This document shows positions 52,207 through 60,774 of a DNA stretch of 64,000 bases, piece by piece. The translations under genes were made by a program, and so were the position numbers. Positions within the stretch are counted from its first letter, which is position 1. Each line of letters opens with the position of its first letter. The stretch comes from Devosia sp. 2618 (GTDB taxonomy: Bacteria; Pseudomonadota; Alphaproteobacteria; Rhizobiales; Devosiaceae). The notes under the pieces were generated by a model that searched no databases, had not been told where the DNA came from, and saw nothing but the letters and a program-made list of their open reading frames with translations. Where the stretch lies: NCBI RefSeq assembly GCF_040546815.1, contig NZ_JBEPOO010000001.1, forward strand, positions 124,001 through 188,000, in the 5' to 3' direction.

Positions 52207-54009
52207 ATGACCGCCACCGCCCAGAAAGGCCACAACCAGTTCGGCAATCTGCCGGTATGGGACCTGACCGACCTCTACACGAGCGGCGACAGCGCGGAAT
52301 TCAAGGCCGACCTCGAAAAGGCCAAGGCGGACGCGGTCACCTTCGAGGCGACCTATAAGGGCAAGCTGATCGAGCTGACCAAGTCCGGCAAGCTGCTAGC
52401 GGCGATCAAGGACAGTGAAAAGCTGGGCGACCTGACTGGCCGTCTCGGCTCGTTCGCGTTTCTGCAATATGCGCAGAAGGCCACTGATCCGGACCGCGCC
52501 AAGTTCATGGGCGATACCAATGAGGCGATCACCAATCTCGCCACCAAGGTGCTGTTTTTTGAACTCGAACTGAACCGCGTCGATGACGCCGATCTTGAGG
52601 CGGCGTTTGCCAAGGATGCCGAGCTGGCGCGCTACCGCACCTGGTTTGACGAGCTGCGCAAGGCCAAGCCCTATCAGCTCGACGACAAGCTCGAGGAGCT
52701 GTTCCACGACAAGTCCACCACGGCGTTCTCGGCGTGGAACCGACTGTTTGACGAGACGCTATCGAGCCTGGAATTTGAGGTCGATGGCGAGACGCTCAAC
52801 ATGGAGTCAACGCTCCACCTGCTGAGCGAAAAGGACGAGACCAAGCGCGAAGCCGCCTTCAAGGCATTGGGCAAGACGCTGGCCGCCAATAGTCGCCTGT
52901 TCACACACATCACCAATGTGCTGGCCAAGGACAAGGAAATCTCGGACCGTTGGCGCGGCTACGAGGACATTGCCGATAGCCGTCACATGGCCAATTCGGT
53001 CGAGCGCGAAGTGGTCGATGCGCTGCAGAAGGCCGTCGAGGACGCCTATCCGCGCCTCAGCCATCGCTACTACAAGATGAAGGCCAAGTGGTTCGGCAAG
53101 GACAAGCTGAACGCCTGGGATCGCAATGCGCCGTTGCCGACCAGCGATGAGCGCGTCTGGGACTGGGACAGCGCCATTTCGACCGTGATGGAAGCCTATG
53201 GCAAGTTCTCGCCAGAGCTCGCCGAGGTGGCTGCGCCGTTCTTTAATTCGGGCTGGATCGATGCGCCGACCGGCAATGGCAAGCTGTCGGGTGCCTTCGC
53301 GCATCCGACCGTGCCGAGCGCCCATCCCTACCTGATGCTGAACTATCTCGGTCGGTCGCGCGATATCATGACGCTGGCCCATGAATTGGGTCACGGCGTG
53401 CATCAGCGGCTGGCGGCGGCACAGGGACCGATTCTGGCCAACACGCCTTTGACGCTGGCCGAAACCGCGTCGGTGTTTGGCGAGATGCTGACCTTCCGGC
53501 ATTTGCTCAACAACACCACCGATCCCAAGCAGCGCTTCGCGCTGCTGTCATCGAAGGTGGAAGACATGCTCAACACCGTGGTGCGCCAGATTGCGTTCTA
53601 CACCTTCGAGCGGCGCGTCCATACCGCCCGCCGTCAGGGCGAATTGCGCACCGAAGAGATCAACCAGATCTGGCTCGATGTGCAGAAAGAATCACTGGGC
53701 GATGCCATTGTTGCCAATGAAGGCTACGACATCTTCTGGGCCTACATTCCGCACTTCATCCATTCCCCGTTCTACGTCTATGCCTATGCGTTCGGGGACT
53801 GCCTTGTGAACTCGCTCTACGCACAGTATGAGAAATCAAGTGACGGCTTTGCGGAGCGCTATTTCGAGCTGCTCAAGGCCGGCGGAAGCAAGCACCATTC
53901 CGAACTGTTGGCGCCGTTCGGGCTGGACGCCAAGGATCCCCAATTCTGGTCGTTGGGTCTGTCCATGATCGAAGGACTGATCGACGAACTGGAAGCGACT
54001 TCGCCTTAA
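52207..54009 (+). CDS. pepF: Oligoendopeptidase F (M3 family)
   Basis: A 600-residue M3 zinc peptidase. The motif HELGHGVHQ has zinc ligands His392 and His396 and catalytic Glu393, and the third ligand Glu lies in LAETASVFGEML. Length and sequence style match bacterial PepF. It cleaves short peptides in the cytoplasm, matching peptide import by the Opp system encoded 30 kb away; that link is inference. GGAGAGCC precedes the ATG. No signal peptide. Confidence 0.95.
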   Translation: MTATAQKGHNQFGNLPVWDLTDLYTSGDSAEFKADLEKAKADAVTFEATYKGKLIELTKSGKLLAAIKDSEKLGDLTGRLGSFAFLQYAQKATDPDRAKFMGDTNEAITNLATKVLFFELELNRVDDADLEAAFAKDAELARYRTWFDELRKAKPYQLDDKLEELFHDKSTTAFSAWNRLFDETLSSLEFEVDGETLNMESTLHLLSEKDETKREAAFKALGKTLAANSRLFTHITNVLAKDKEISDRWRGYEDIADSRHMANSVEREVVDALQKAVEDAYPRLSHRYYKMKAKWFGKDKLNAWDRNAPLPTSDERVWDWDSAISTVMEAYGKFSPELAEVAAPFFNSGWIDAPTGNGKLSGAFAHPTVPSAHPYLMLNYLGRSRDIMTLAHELGHGVHQRLAAAQGPILANTPLTLAETASVFGEMLTFRHLLNNTTDPKQRFALLSSKVEDMLNTVVRQIAFYTFERRVHTARRQGELRTEEINQIWLDVQKESLGDAIVANEGYDIFWAYIPHFIHSPFYVYAYAFGDCLVNSLYAQYEKSSDGFAERYFELLKAGGSKHHSELLAPFGLDAKDPQFWSLGLSMIEGLIDELEATSP

Positions 54010-54093
54010 GCTTTTCTGCTTGGAAAGCGAAACAATCCGACTGGCCGACTTTCGGCTGATAGACTTTTGGACGACTGGACTAAAGAGGACGAC

Positions 54094-54339
54094 ATGGCCA
54101 CTAAACACCGCCCCGAGCACCACTCCGAATTGCAGGTTGAATCCCCGATGGACTACGCACAACACGAAGCCACCTATAACGGCTTCCTGGCTGGCGTGAA
54201 GTACGGGATCGTCTGCATGGCTATCCTGCTGGTGGGGCTGTATTTCGCAATCATCGCCGATCAGGCAGGCGTTGGTTTCGTGCTGATTTTCGCATCGGTG
54301 ATCGTGCCTGTCGTCATGGCGGTCATGTCGCGCAAGTAA
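54094..54339 (+). CDS. aa3-type cytochrome c oxidase subunit IV family protein
   Basis: An 81-residue protein with a polar N-terminal half and two close hydrophobic spans (YGIVCMAILLVGLYFAIIAD and VGFVLIFASVIVPVVMAVMS). The MDYAQHEATYNGFL segment is typical of the COX4_pro_2 family (PF07835), the small bacterial subunit IV. It sits just before pntAA, an arrangement I recall from other Hyphomicrobiales. Start: ATG 54094 with AGAGGAC upstream. Whether it belongs to oxidase or helps the transhydrogenase is not known. Confidence 0.87.
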   Translation: MATKHRPEHHSELQVESPMDYAQHEATYNGFLAGVKYGIVCMAILLVGLYFAIIADQAGVGFVLIFASVIVPVVMAVMSRK

Positions 54340-54359
54340 CGCACGTCAAACAGATCATG

Positions 54360-54377
54360 CCCGGCACTCGTGCCGGG
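54360..54377 (+). terminator. Compact hairpin before pntAA
   Basis: CCCGGCAC (54360-54367), TC, GTGCCGGG (54370-54377), then ACTTAATG. Perfect 8-base arms but no T-run; a weak terminator or RNA-processing signal between the subunit IV gene and pntAA. Confidence 0.5.
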
Positions 54378-54437
54378 ACTTAATGAGCCGCGGACGCAGG
54401 CCAACTTGGCTCGCCTGACGCGCGAGGAGAAATTGGC

Positions 54438-56024
54438 ATGAAGATCGCAGTTATTCGCGAGCGTTTCGAGGGAGAAAACCGCGTTGCGGCGACTCCCGAA
54501 ACGGTCGGCAAGCTTATTGCGCTGGGCGCCAGCGTCAGCGTGGAAAAAGGGGCCGGGCTTGGCTCGCGCATCCTCGACAAAGAATATGAAGCCGCTGGCG
54601 CGACCATTGCCGCCAGCGCCGACGCAGCCCTAAAGGCTGCCGAAATCGTGCTCACCGTGCGTCGCCCGACTGCGGCTTCGCTCAGCGGCGTCGCCAAGGG
54701 CGCGCTGGTGATCGGTGCGCTTGACCCCTACGGCAATGACAAGGACGTCGCCGCACTGGCCAAGGCCGGTGTGACTGCCGTGTCGATGGAGTTCATGCCG
54801 CGCATTACCCGTGCGCAGGTGATGGATATTTTGTCGTCGCAGGCAAACCTTGCCGGTTATCAAGGCGTCATTGAGGCAGCAGCCGAATTTGACCGCGCGT
54901 TCCCAATGATGATGACGGCAGCCGGTACCGTGCGTCCGGCCAAGGCCTTCGTCATGGGCGCAGGTGTTGCTGGCCTTCAGGCCATTGCGACCGCCAAGCG
55001 CCTCGGCGCCGTGGTTTCGGCAACGGACGTTCGTCCGGCAGCCAAGGAACAGGTTGAATCGCTGGGCGGCAAGTTCGTCGCCGTCGAAGACGAAGAGTTC
55101 AAGCAAGCCGAAACGGCTGGCGGTTACGCCAAGCAGATGTCGGCGGAATACCAGGCCAAGCAGGCCGAGTTGACCGCTGCCCACATCGCCAAGCAGGACA
55201 TCGTCATCACCACCGCTCTGATCCCCGGGCGCCCTGCGCCACGGCTGATAACCAAGGCGATGGTCGAATCGATGGCGCCGGGTTCGGTGATCGTCGATCT
55301 GGCGGCTGAGCGCGGCGGCAACGTCGAGCTGACCGTGCCTGGCAAGATTGTCGAGCACAAGGGCGTCAAGATCGTCGGCTACACCAATGTGCAGGGTCGC
55401 ATTCCGACCACCGCCAGCCAGCTCTATGCGCGCAACCTGCTCGCGTTTGTCACCACGCTGATCGATGCCAAGGCCAAGGTTCTGGCGATCAATTGGGACG
55501 ACGAACTGGTCAAGGCAACGGTGCTGACGCGCGATGGCGCTGTCGTGCACCCAAGCTTTGTGACGGCCGCTGCTGCAGCGCCTGCTGTTGAAGCCAAGCC
55601 AGCTGCTGTTGCCAAGGACGCGCCAAAGGCACCAGCCGCGACGGTTGAAGCCAAGGCCGCTCCAGTCAAGACCGGTGCCGCCAAAGCTGCACCAACCAAA
55701 AAGCCGGCCGCCCCAAAGGCTGTCGTGGCCGCAATGGCCGATACGCCGAAAAAGGCCGAGCCCGGTGTGGAGCAATCCATTCCAGCCGCTGCCGAAGCCC
55801 CGGCAACGCCTACCCAGACTGCTGCCACCAAGAAGGCCAGCGCCGTGATCGACGCCGCTGCAGCCGTTCCGGCCGCCGCCAAAAAGCCTGCTGCCCGGAA
55901 ACCTGCGGCCGCCAAGCCAGCGGCTGAAAAGCCAGCCACCGCGAAGCCAGATGCTGCTGCCAAGCCGGCTGCTGTCAAGAAGCCCGCAGCCAAGAAGCCT
56001 GCTGCACCCAAGGGAGCCAACTAA
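54438..56024 (+). CDS. pntAA: NAD(P) transhydrogenase subunit alpha 1, with long C-terminal tail
   Basis: A 528-residue protein. The first ~376 residues are the NAD(H)-binding domain I: MKIAVIRERFEGENRVAATP, the Rossmann motif FVMGAGVAGLQAIATAKRLG, DVRPAAKEQVESLGG and NVQGRIPTTASQLYARN. The remaining ~150 residues are a low-complexity tail of Ala, Pro and Lys (repeated PAAKKPA-like units). Split alpha-1 subunits are normally about 370-400 residues. It carries hydride between NADH and NADP at the membrane, driven by protons. Its stop abuts the pntAB start. Confidence 0.94.
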   Translation: MKIAVIRERFEGENRVAATPETVGKLIALGASVSVEKGAGLGSRILDKEYEAAGATIAASADAALKAAEIVLTVRRPTAASLSGVAKGALVIGALDPYGNDKDVAALAKAGVTAVSMEFMPRITRAQVMDILSSQANLAGYQGVIEAAAEFDRAFPMMMTAAGTVRPAKAFVMGAGVAGLQAIATAKRLGAVVSATDVRPAAKEQVESLGGKFVAVEDEEFKQAETAGGYAKQMSAEYQAKQAELTAAHIAKQDIVITTALIPGRPAPRLITKAMVESMAPGSVIVDLAAERGGNVELTVPGKIVEHKGVKIVGYTNVQGRIPTTASQLYARNLLAFVTTLIDAKAKVLAINWDDELVKATVLTRDGAVVHPSFVTAAAAAPAVEAKPAAVAKDAPKAPAATVEAKAAPVKTGAAKAAPTKKPAAPKAVVAAMADTPKKAEPGVEQSIPAAAEAPATPTQTAATKKASAVIDAAAAVPAAAKKPAARKPAAAKPAAEKPATAKPDAAAKPAAVKKPAAKKPAAPKGAN

Positions 56025-56387
56025 ATGGAAGCGACGGCAGAACAGACCGCCGATGTGATCGCGGCCGCGGTGCATTCCGCAACAGGTGGGGTCATCGACC
56101 CCTTCACCTTCCGTCTCGCCATTTTCGTGCTGGCGATTTTCGTGGGCTATTTCGTGGTGTGGTCGGTGACCCCGGCGCTCCATACCCCACTGATGAGCGT
56201 GACCAACGCGATCTCCTCGGTGATCGTGGTGGGCGCACTGCTCGCCGTTGGCGTGAGCCTGGTGCATGGCGGCAGCTGGGAATCCAAGATCTTCGGCTTC
56301 ATCGCCCTGGTCTTTGCCAGCGTCAATATTTTCGGCGGGTTCCTCGTCACCCAGCGCATGCTGGCAATGTACAAGAAGAAGGGTTGA
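56025..56387 (+). CDS. pntAB: NAD(P) transhydrogenase subunit alpha 2
   Basis: A 120-residue membrane protein forming the first part of proton channel domain II. Three to four spans are visible, with [20 protein letters not shown] and [20 protein letters not shown] as family blocks. Its separate existence shows the three-gene form of the enzyme. It begins directly after the pntAA stop and ends 4 bases before pntB. Confidence 0.96.
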   Translation: MEATAEQTADVIAAAVHSATGGVIDPFTFRLAIFVLAIFVGYFVVWSVTPALHTPLMSVTNAISSVIVVGALLAVGVSLVHGGSWESKIFGFIALVFASVNIFGGFLVTQRMLAMYKKKG

Positions 56388-56391
56388 TTAG

Positions 56392-57816
56392 ATGATCTCT
56401 GGGGATATCTCTGCCCTTCTTTATCTGGTCGCGGGCGCCCTGTTCATCCTGGCGCTGCATGGGCTTTCCAGCCCCAAGACGTCGCGTCGCGGAAACACGT
56501 TCGGCATGGTCGGCATGGGCATTGCCATCGTCACCACGCTGCTCGTTGCTGCGCCGTCCGATTGGGAAAGCTGGGCGCTGATCATCGGCGGCATCGCCAT
56601 CGGTGGTGGTATCGGCGCCTATATGGCCCGCACGGTCAAGATGACCGACATGCCGCAGCTGGTTGCCGCTTTCCACTCGCTGGTTGGTCTGGCTGCCGTG
56701 TTCGTGGCTGCTGCCGCACTCTATGCACCAATCGCTTTCGGCATTGCCGAAGTGAATGCGCAGGGTCTGGTTGACCACATTCACGTGCAGGCGCTGGTCG
56801 AAATGTCGATCGGTACTGCCATCGGTGCCTTTACCTTCACCGGTTCGGTCATCGCCTTCCTCAAGCTCAACGGCAATATGGGCGGCAAGCCGATCATGCT
56901 GCCGGCGCGTCACGCCATCCACATCGTGCTGGCTGCCGTGATCGTTGGTCTGGTTGTGGTGTTCGCACAGTCGGGCGATCCGATGCTGTTCTGGGTCATT
57001 ACCGTGCTGGCGCTCGTGCTGGGCGGCCTGATGATCATCCCGATCGGTGGCGCCGACATGCCCGTCGTCGTCTCGATGCTCAACTCCTATTCGGGTTGGG
57101 CTGCGGCAGGCATCGGCTTTACGCTGGGCAATACCGCGCTGATCATCACCGGTGCGCTGGTGGGTTCGTCGGGTGCGATCCTCTCCTACATCATGTGCAA
57201 GGCCATGAACCGCAGCTTCATCTCGGTGATCCTGGGTGGCTTTGGTGCCGATACAGGCGCTGCCGGTTCGGCTGAAGAAGAGACCCGTCCGGTCAAGCAG
57301 GGCGCGGCAGACGACGCTGCCTTCCTGATGAAGAACGCCGGCAAGGTGATCATCGTCCCCGGTTACGGCATGGCCGTTGCCCAGGCTCAGCACGCGCTGC
57401 GCGAAATGGCCGACTTGCTCAAGAAGGAAGGCGTTACCGTCAAGTACGCGATCCATCCCGTTGCCGGTCGTATGCCTGGCCACATGAACGTGCTGCTGGC
57501 GGAAGCCAACGTGCCTTATGACGAAGTGTTTGAACTCGAAGACATCAACTCCGAGTTTGCCCAGTCCGACGTGGCGTTCGTTATCGGCGCCAACGACGTG
57601 ACCAACCCTTCGGCCAAGACCGACAAGACATCGCCAATCTATGGCATGCCGGTTCTCAACGTCGAAGACGCCGGCACCGTGCTGTTCATCAAGCGCGGCA
57701 TGGCGGCTGGTTATGCGGGCGTCCAGAACGAGCTGTTCTTCCGCGACAACACCATGATGCTGTTCGGCGACGCCAAGAAAATGACGGAAGACATCGTCAA
57801 GGCTCTCGGCCACTAA
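56392..57816 (+). CDS. pntB: NAD(P) transhydrogenase subunit beta
   Basis: A 474-residue protein. The N-terminal half provides about nine membrane spans, including the proton-path His region VAAFHSLVGLAAVF. The C-terminal domain III binds NADP(H): VIIVPGYGMAVAQAQHALRE, HPVAGRMPGHMNVLLAEANV and the KRGMAAGYAGVQNELF segment. It is full length. The enzyme makes NADPH at the expense of the proton gradient. A strong terminator follows. Confidence 0.97.
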   Translation: MISGDISALLYLVAGALFILALHGLSSPKTSRRGNTFGMVGMGIAIVTTLLVAAPSDWESWALIIGGIAIGGGIGAYMARTVKMTDMPQLVAAFHSLVGLAAVFVAAAALYAPIAFGIAEVNAQGLVDHIHVQALVEMSIGTAIGAFTFTGSVIAFLKLNGNMGGKPIMLPARHAIHIVLAAVIVGLVVVFAQSGDPMLFWVITVLALVLGGLMIIPIGGADMPVVVSMLNSYSGWAAAGIGFTLGNTALIITGALVGSSGAILSYIMCKAMNRSFISVILGGFGADTGAAGSAEEETRPVKQGAADDAAFLMKNAGKVIIVPGYGMAVAQAQHALREMADLLKKEGVTVKYAIHPVAGRMPGHMNVLLAEANVPYDEVFELEDINSEFAQSDVAFVIGANDVTNPSAKTDKTSPIYGMPVLNVEDAGTVLFIKRGMAAGYAGVQNELFFRDNTMMLFGDAKKMTEDIVKALGH

Positions 57817-57822
57817 GAATTG

Positions 57823-57850
57823 AAAAGGCCCGCTTCGGCGGGCCTTTTTT
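57823..57850 (+). terminator. Rho-independent terminator after pntB
   Basis: AAAAGGCCCGC (57823-57833), loop TTCG, GCGGGCCTTTTTT (57838-57850). It ends the transhydrogenase operon. Confidence 0.95.
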
Positions 57851-57867
57851 ATGTCTGGGAGTTGAAC

Positions 57868-58185
57868 ATGGCTGATGTGACGCTGGAGCCCGGCGAGACG
57901 GTGGTGCTCGATACGCTTGGCGATATCGGCAAGGGGGTTGGGTTCGCCAAGGGCAGGGTGGTGTTGACCACTCAGCGGCTGCTGTTACGGCCGGATGGGT
58001 TCAATCTCGATAATCGGCCAAGCGATGTGGCTTTGGCGGATGTGGCGTCGGTCGAGGCGTTCAATATCCTCGGCTTTATCCCGTGGGGCGTGACGCTGCG
58101 CTGTCGGGATGGACGGGTGCAGAAATTGCGGGTGATGGGGCGGGATCGGCTGGTGGCTGCGATCCGGCGTGGTGCTGGGGTTTAG
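57868..58185 (+). CDS. Small PH/GRAM-like domain protein
   Basis: A 105-residue protein. Residues 5-100 alternate short strands with the pattern GETVVLDTLGDIGKGVGFAK, GRVVLTTQRLLLRP and VEAFNILGFIPWGVTLRC, which resembles bacterial PH/GRAM-like folds that start with a 'gEkvl..' strand and contain 'LTnkRLi'. No enzyme motif, signal peptide or membrane span. GGGAG precedes the ATG. Likely cytoplasmic or membrane-associated; function unknown. Confidence 0.7.
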   Translation: MADVTLEPGETVVLDTLGDIGKGVGFAKGRVVLTTQRLLLRPDGFNLDNRPSDVALADVASVEAFNILGFIPWGVTLRCRDGRVQKLRVMGRDRLVAAIRRGAGV

Positions 58186-58196
58186 GCTGAGATCCC

Positions 58197-58403
58197 TCAA
58201 TAATGCGGCGGTGGCGGCTCGCTGCTTGGATCGGCGATATGTACGCCGGAGCGCACCTGTTGTTCCATCTGATCGAGCTTGCGCGTCAGCAGGTCGATCT
58301 GGCGCCACTGGGCGGTGATGGTGGCGTTCAGTTCCTCGATGGTCTGGTCCTGATAGGCGATCCGCGTTTCGAGCGCTTCGAGGCGATTGGTGATGTCGGT
58401 CAT
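58197..58403 (-). CDS. slyX: SlyX family protein
   Basis: A 68-residue coiled-coil protein. ITNRLEALETRIAYQDQTIE then ELNATITAQWRQIDLLTRKL matches SlyX, and it ends in the usual PPPPHY tail. Function of SlyX is unknown in all species. GGAG precedes the ATG. It converges on the PH-like gene with 11 bases between stops. Confidence 0.93.
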   Translation of the reverse strand: MTDITNRLEALETRIAYQDQTIEELNATITAQWRQIDLLTRKLDQMEQQVRSGVHIADPSSEPPPPHY

Positions 58404-58537
58404 GGGGCGCTCCGTCGATTTTGCTCGCTTCTAAAGCATGCGCGGAGCTGTCGCCAGCTTGGGCGTGGTTGACGTAAACGGAACCCTTTTGCTGTCTCGA
58501 CCATTTCTCTGGCAGGCAATGGCAAGGGCGGGAGCCG

Positions 58538-59083
58538 ATGATGGCCACCAGCATGACAGTTTCTAGGGCATTCCATACAGCACTTGATGCAGACCGGCAC
58601 AATATGCTGGGCCTGGTGCTCAGTGCTACACTGCCTCTTGCCGTTTTTGTCATCGCCAATGGTATCGGCGAACTCAATCACTATCTGCCGCTGTTCTTTG
58701 CGCCATTCGGCCTGCCCGGCTGGGTGGGCGGTGCGTTGCATCTGGGCAGTCTGCCCCTGCTGGGTATTGCCCGCTGGATGGTGGTCAATCACGGTGCGGA
58801 GGGCAAGCGCGCCGGCTGGTGGATTGTCGGCTTGATGGCCGCGACGATTGCCTTCCCCTTTGTTGTTGCCCCACTCGATTCCCTGATGCTGTGCATCATC
58901 GCCTTTGCGATGCTAGTGGTGGCTCTGGGCACCATGGTGAGGGTTGCCGCCGTTGAGCCAAAGGCCGCGCTGGTGATGGCGCCGGGCCTTGCCTGGATGG
59001 GCTTTTCGGCCTTTGTCGGACTGAGCTTTGCCGCTGGTTGGGCACCGCCTTTTGCAGTCACTAACAGCCACGCTGCCGTCTAG
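58538..59083 (+). CDS. TspO/MBR-like membrane protein
   Basis: A 181-residue protein with five hydrophobic spans. FFAPFGLPGWVGGALHLGSL resembles the PPGWVFGPVW-type block of TspO, and the order of spans and loop lengths is consistent with the family. TspO proteins bind porphyrins and other hydrophobic ligands. The sequence is divergent, lacking several of the usual tryptophans, so the assignment is tentative. ATGs at 58538 and 58541 are both possible starts. Confidence 0.6.
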   Translation: MMATSMTVSRAFHTALDADRHNMLGLVLSATLPLAVFVIANGIGELNHYLPLFFAPFGLPGWVGGALHLGSLPLLGIARWMVVNHGAEGKRAGWWIVGLMAATIAFPFVVAPLDSLMLCIIAFAMLVVALGTMVRVAAVEPKAALVMAPGLAWMGFSAFVGLSFAAGWAPPFAVTNSHAAV

Positions 59084-59153
59084 GTTACCTTCACGTACGT
59101 TCTTGCGAAGCGGGTCATTCCGCGCCATGTCATGGGCAAAGAGGATTTTTGCC

Positions 59154-59792
59154 ATGACCAAACTGCTTAAGATCGACGTGTTCACCGACGTGGTCTGCCC
59201 CTGGTGTCTCGTCGGCTCGGCACGGCTCGACAAAGCCATTGCGGCGCTGCCCGACGATGTCGACGTCGTCGTTGAAAACCACCCCTTCTATCTTGATCCC
59301 AACACGCCTGAAGAGGGTGTCGTGGTGGCCGATATGCTGCGCGAAAAATACGGCAAAGAGCCCAAGGAAATGTGGGAGCGCGTCGAGAGCGAAGCCAAAA
59401 AGGCCGGCATTGACCTTGATCTGAGCAAGCAGCCACGCATGTTTCCGACCAAGAAGGTCCACACCATCACCCGTCTGGCCAAGCCGCTCGGCAACCAGCA
59501 CGAATTGGCCAATGCCATTGCCAACGCCTATTTCCTCGAACATCGTCAGGTCAACGACGATAATGTGCTCGCCGATATCGCGGTCGAGTTCGGCTTTGAT
59601 CGTGGCGATGCGCTTGATGCGATGAATGACGAGAACGAGCTGGCGATCACCGAGCAGCTGGCGACGGACGCGGCGGCACAGGGTATTCGCGGCGTGCCGT
59701 TCTTTGTCTTCGGCGAGAAATATGCGCTTTCGGGCGCGCAGCCGGACGAAGTGTTCGAGCGCGCTCTGGCGCAGACGATCGACGAGCTCTAG
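59154..59792 (+). CDS. DsbA-family (FrnE-like) oxidoreductase
   Basis: A 212-residue thioredoxin-fold protein without a signal peptide, hence cytoplasmic. The redox motif CPWC is at residues 15-18 (FTDVVCPWCLVGSARLD), the helical insertion lies at about 70-150, and the cis-Pro segment is GIRGVPFFVFGEKYALSGAQ. This is the FrnE-type branch, which acts as a dithiol oxidoreductase or isomerase in the cytoplasm. Start: ATG 59154 with AGAGGA upstream; the open frame upstream overlaps the previous gene. Confidence 0.93.
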   Translation: MTKLLKIDVFTDVVCPWCLVGSARLDKAIAALPDDVDVVVENHPFYLDPNTPEEGVVVADMLREKYGKEPKEMWERVESEAKKAGIDLDLSKQPRMFPTKKVHTITRLAKPLGNQHELANAIANAYFLEHRQVNDDNVLADIAVEFGFDRGDALDAMNDENELAITEQLATDAAAQGIRGVPFFVFGEKYALSGAQPDEVFERALAQTIDEL

Positions 59793-59895
59793 GCCTTCGT
59801 TGCCAGGCCACCCTCTCTCGCGAACGGCGGGGTGAGGGTGCCCGGCGGCGCGGACTGGTGTAGTCTGCCGTCGAATCTAGTCTGGGGTCTGCGTC

Positions 59896-60708
59896 GTGAA
59901 GCTGTTGAGCCGTCTTGTCATCGGTCTCGTTGTCCTGATCGTGCTCGCCTATGCGGCGGCGGTTGGCTACATGTATTTCAACCAGCGGGCGCTGCAGTAT
60001 GATCCGCAGGGGCCGATAACGACGTTGGCCGAAACGACGCTGAGCGGCGCCGAGAACGTCGCCATTCCGGTCGATGGTAGCGTCGTCAATGGCTGGTATC
60101 AGGCACCAGCGCCGGGCAAGCCGATCATCGTCTATTACAAGGGCAATTCGGGCAGCTTCAGCGCCGAGCACGAGCGCTACCAGCAGTTTGTGGCCGATGG
60201 CTTTGGCTTTGTCGCGTTCGATTATCGCGGTTTCCCCGCGTCACCCGGCAGCATCAGCCAGCAGGGCATTCTGGACGATGCGGTCGCCGTGTTTGACTGG
60301 GCGGCGCAAAAGGGCTTTCCGCTGGTGATCTGGGGCCGTTCCATTGGCTCGGGGCCGTCGACCTATGTGGCCAGCGTGCGCGACGCCAAGGCGCTCCTGC
60401 TCGAAACGCCGTTCCTTTCGGCAGTGACGGTGGCCGGCGAGCGCTATCCCTATCTGCCGGTCGCGCTGGTCATGCAGGACCAGTTCCCCGTCAATCAATG
60501 GATCCTTGATGTCGCAGAGCCGGTGCTGATTGCGCATGGCACGGCTGATACGGTGATCGAGGTGACCAATGGCGAGCGGCTGTACCAGCTGGTGCCCAAC
60601 AAGGATGAGCTGTGGATCGTGCCCGGTGGCAACCATGGCGACCTGTGGGCGCGCGGCATCTGGCGCCAGGCCGAGCCGTTCTTCGAGCGTGCGGTTGCGA
60701 CCCCTTAG
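59896..60708 (+). CDS. Membrane-anchored alpha/beta hydrolase (BEM46-like)
   Basis: A 270-residue protein. An N-terminal membrane anchor (LVIGLVVLIVLAYAAAVGYM) is followed by an alpha/beta hydrolase domain: YYKGNSGSFSAEHERYQQFV, the nucleophile elbow WGRSIGSGPS (Ser), an acid in AHGTADTVI, and a His in GGNHGDLW. This is the YfhR/BEM46 type; the substrate is unknown. It starts at GTG 59896. Confidence 0.88.
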   Translation: MKLLSRLVIGLVVLIVLAYAAAVGYMYFNQRALQYDPQGPITTLAETTLSGAENVAIPVDGSVVNGWYQAPAPGKPIIVYYKGNSGSFSAEHERYQQFVADGFGFVAFDYRGFPASPGSISQQGILDDAVAVFDWAAQKGFPLVIWGRSIGSGPSTYVASVRDAKALLLETPFLSAVTVAGERYPYLPVALVMQDQFPVNQWILDVAEPVLIAHGTADTVIEVTNGERLYQLVPNKDELWIVPGGNHGDLWARGIWRQAEPFFERAVATP

Positions 60709-60774
60709 GGCTTGACCTTCCAATCTGTCAGGCTGGCCTATGCGGCCTGACGTTTCTCTGATCTGCCTGAGACC

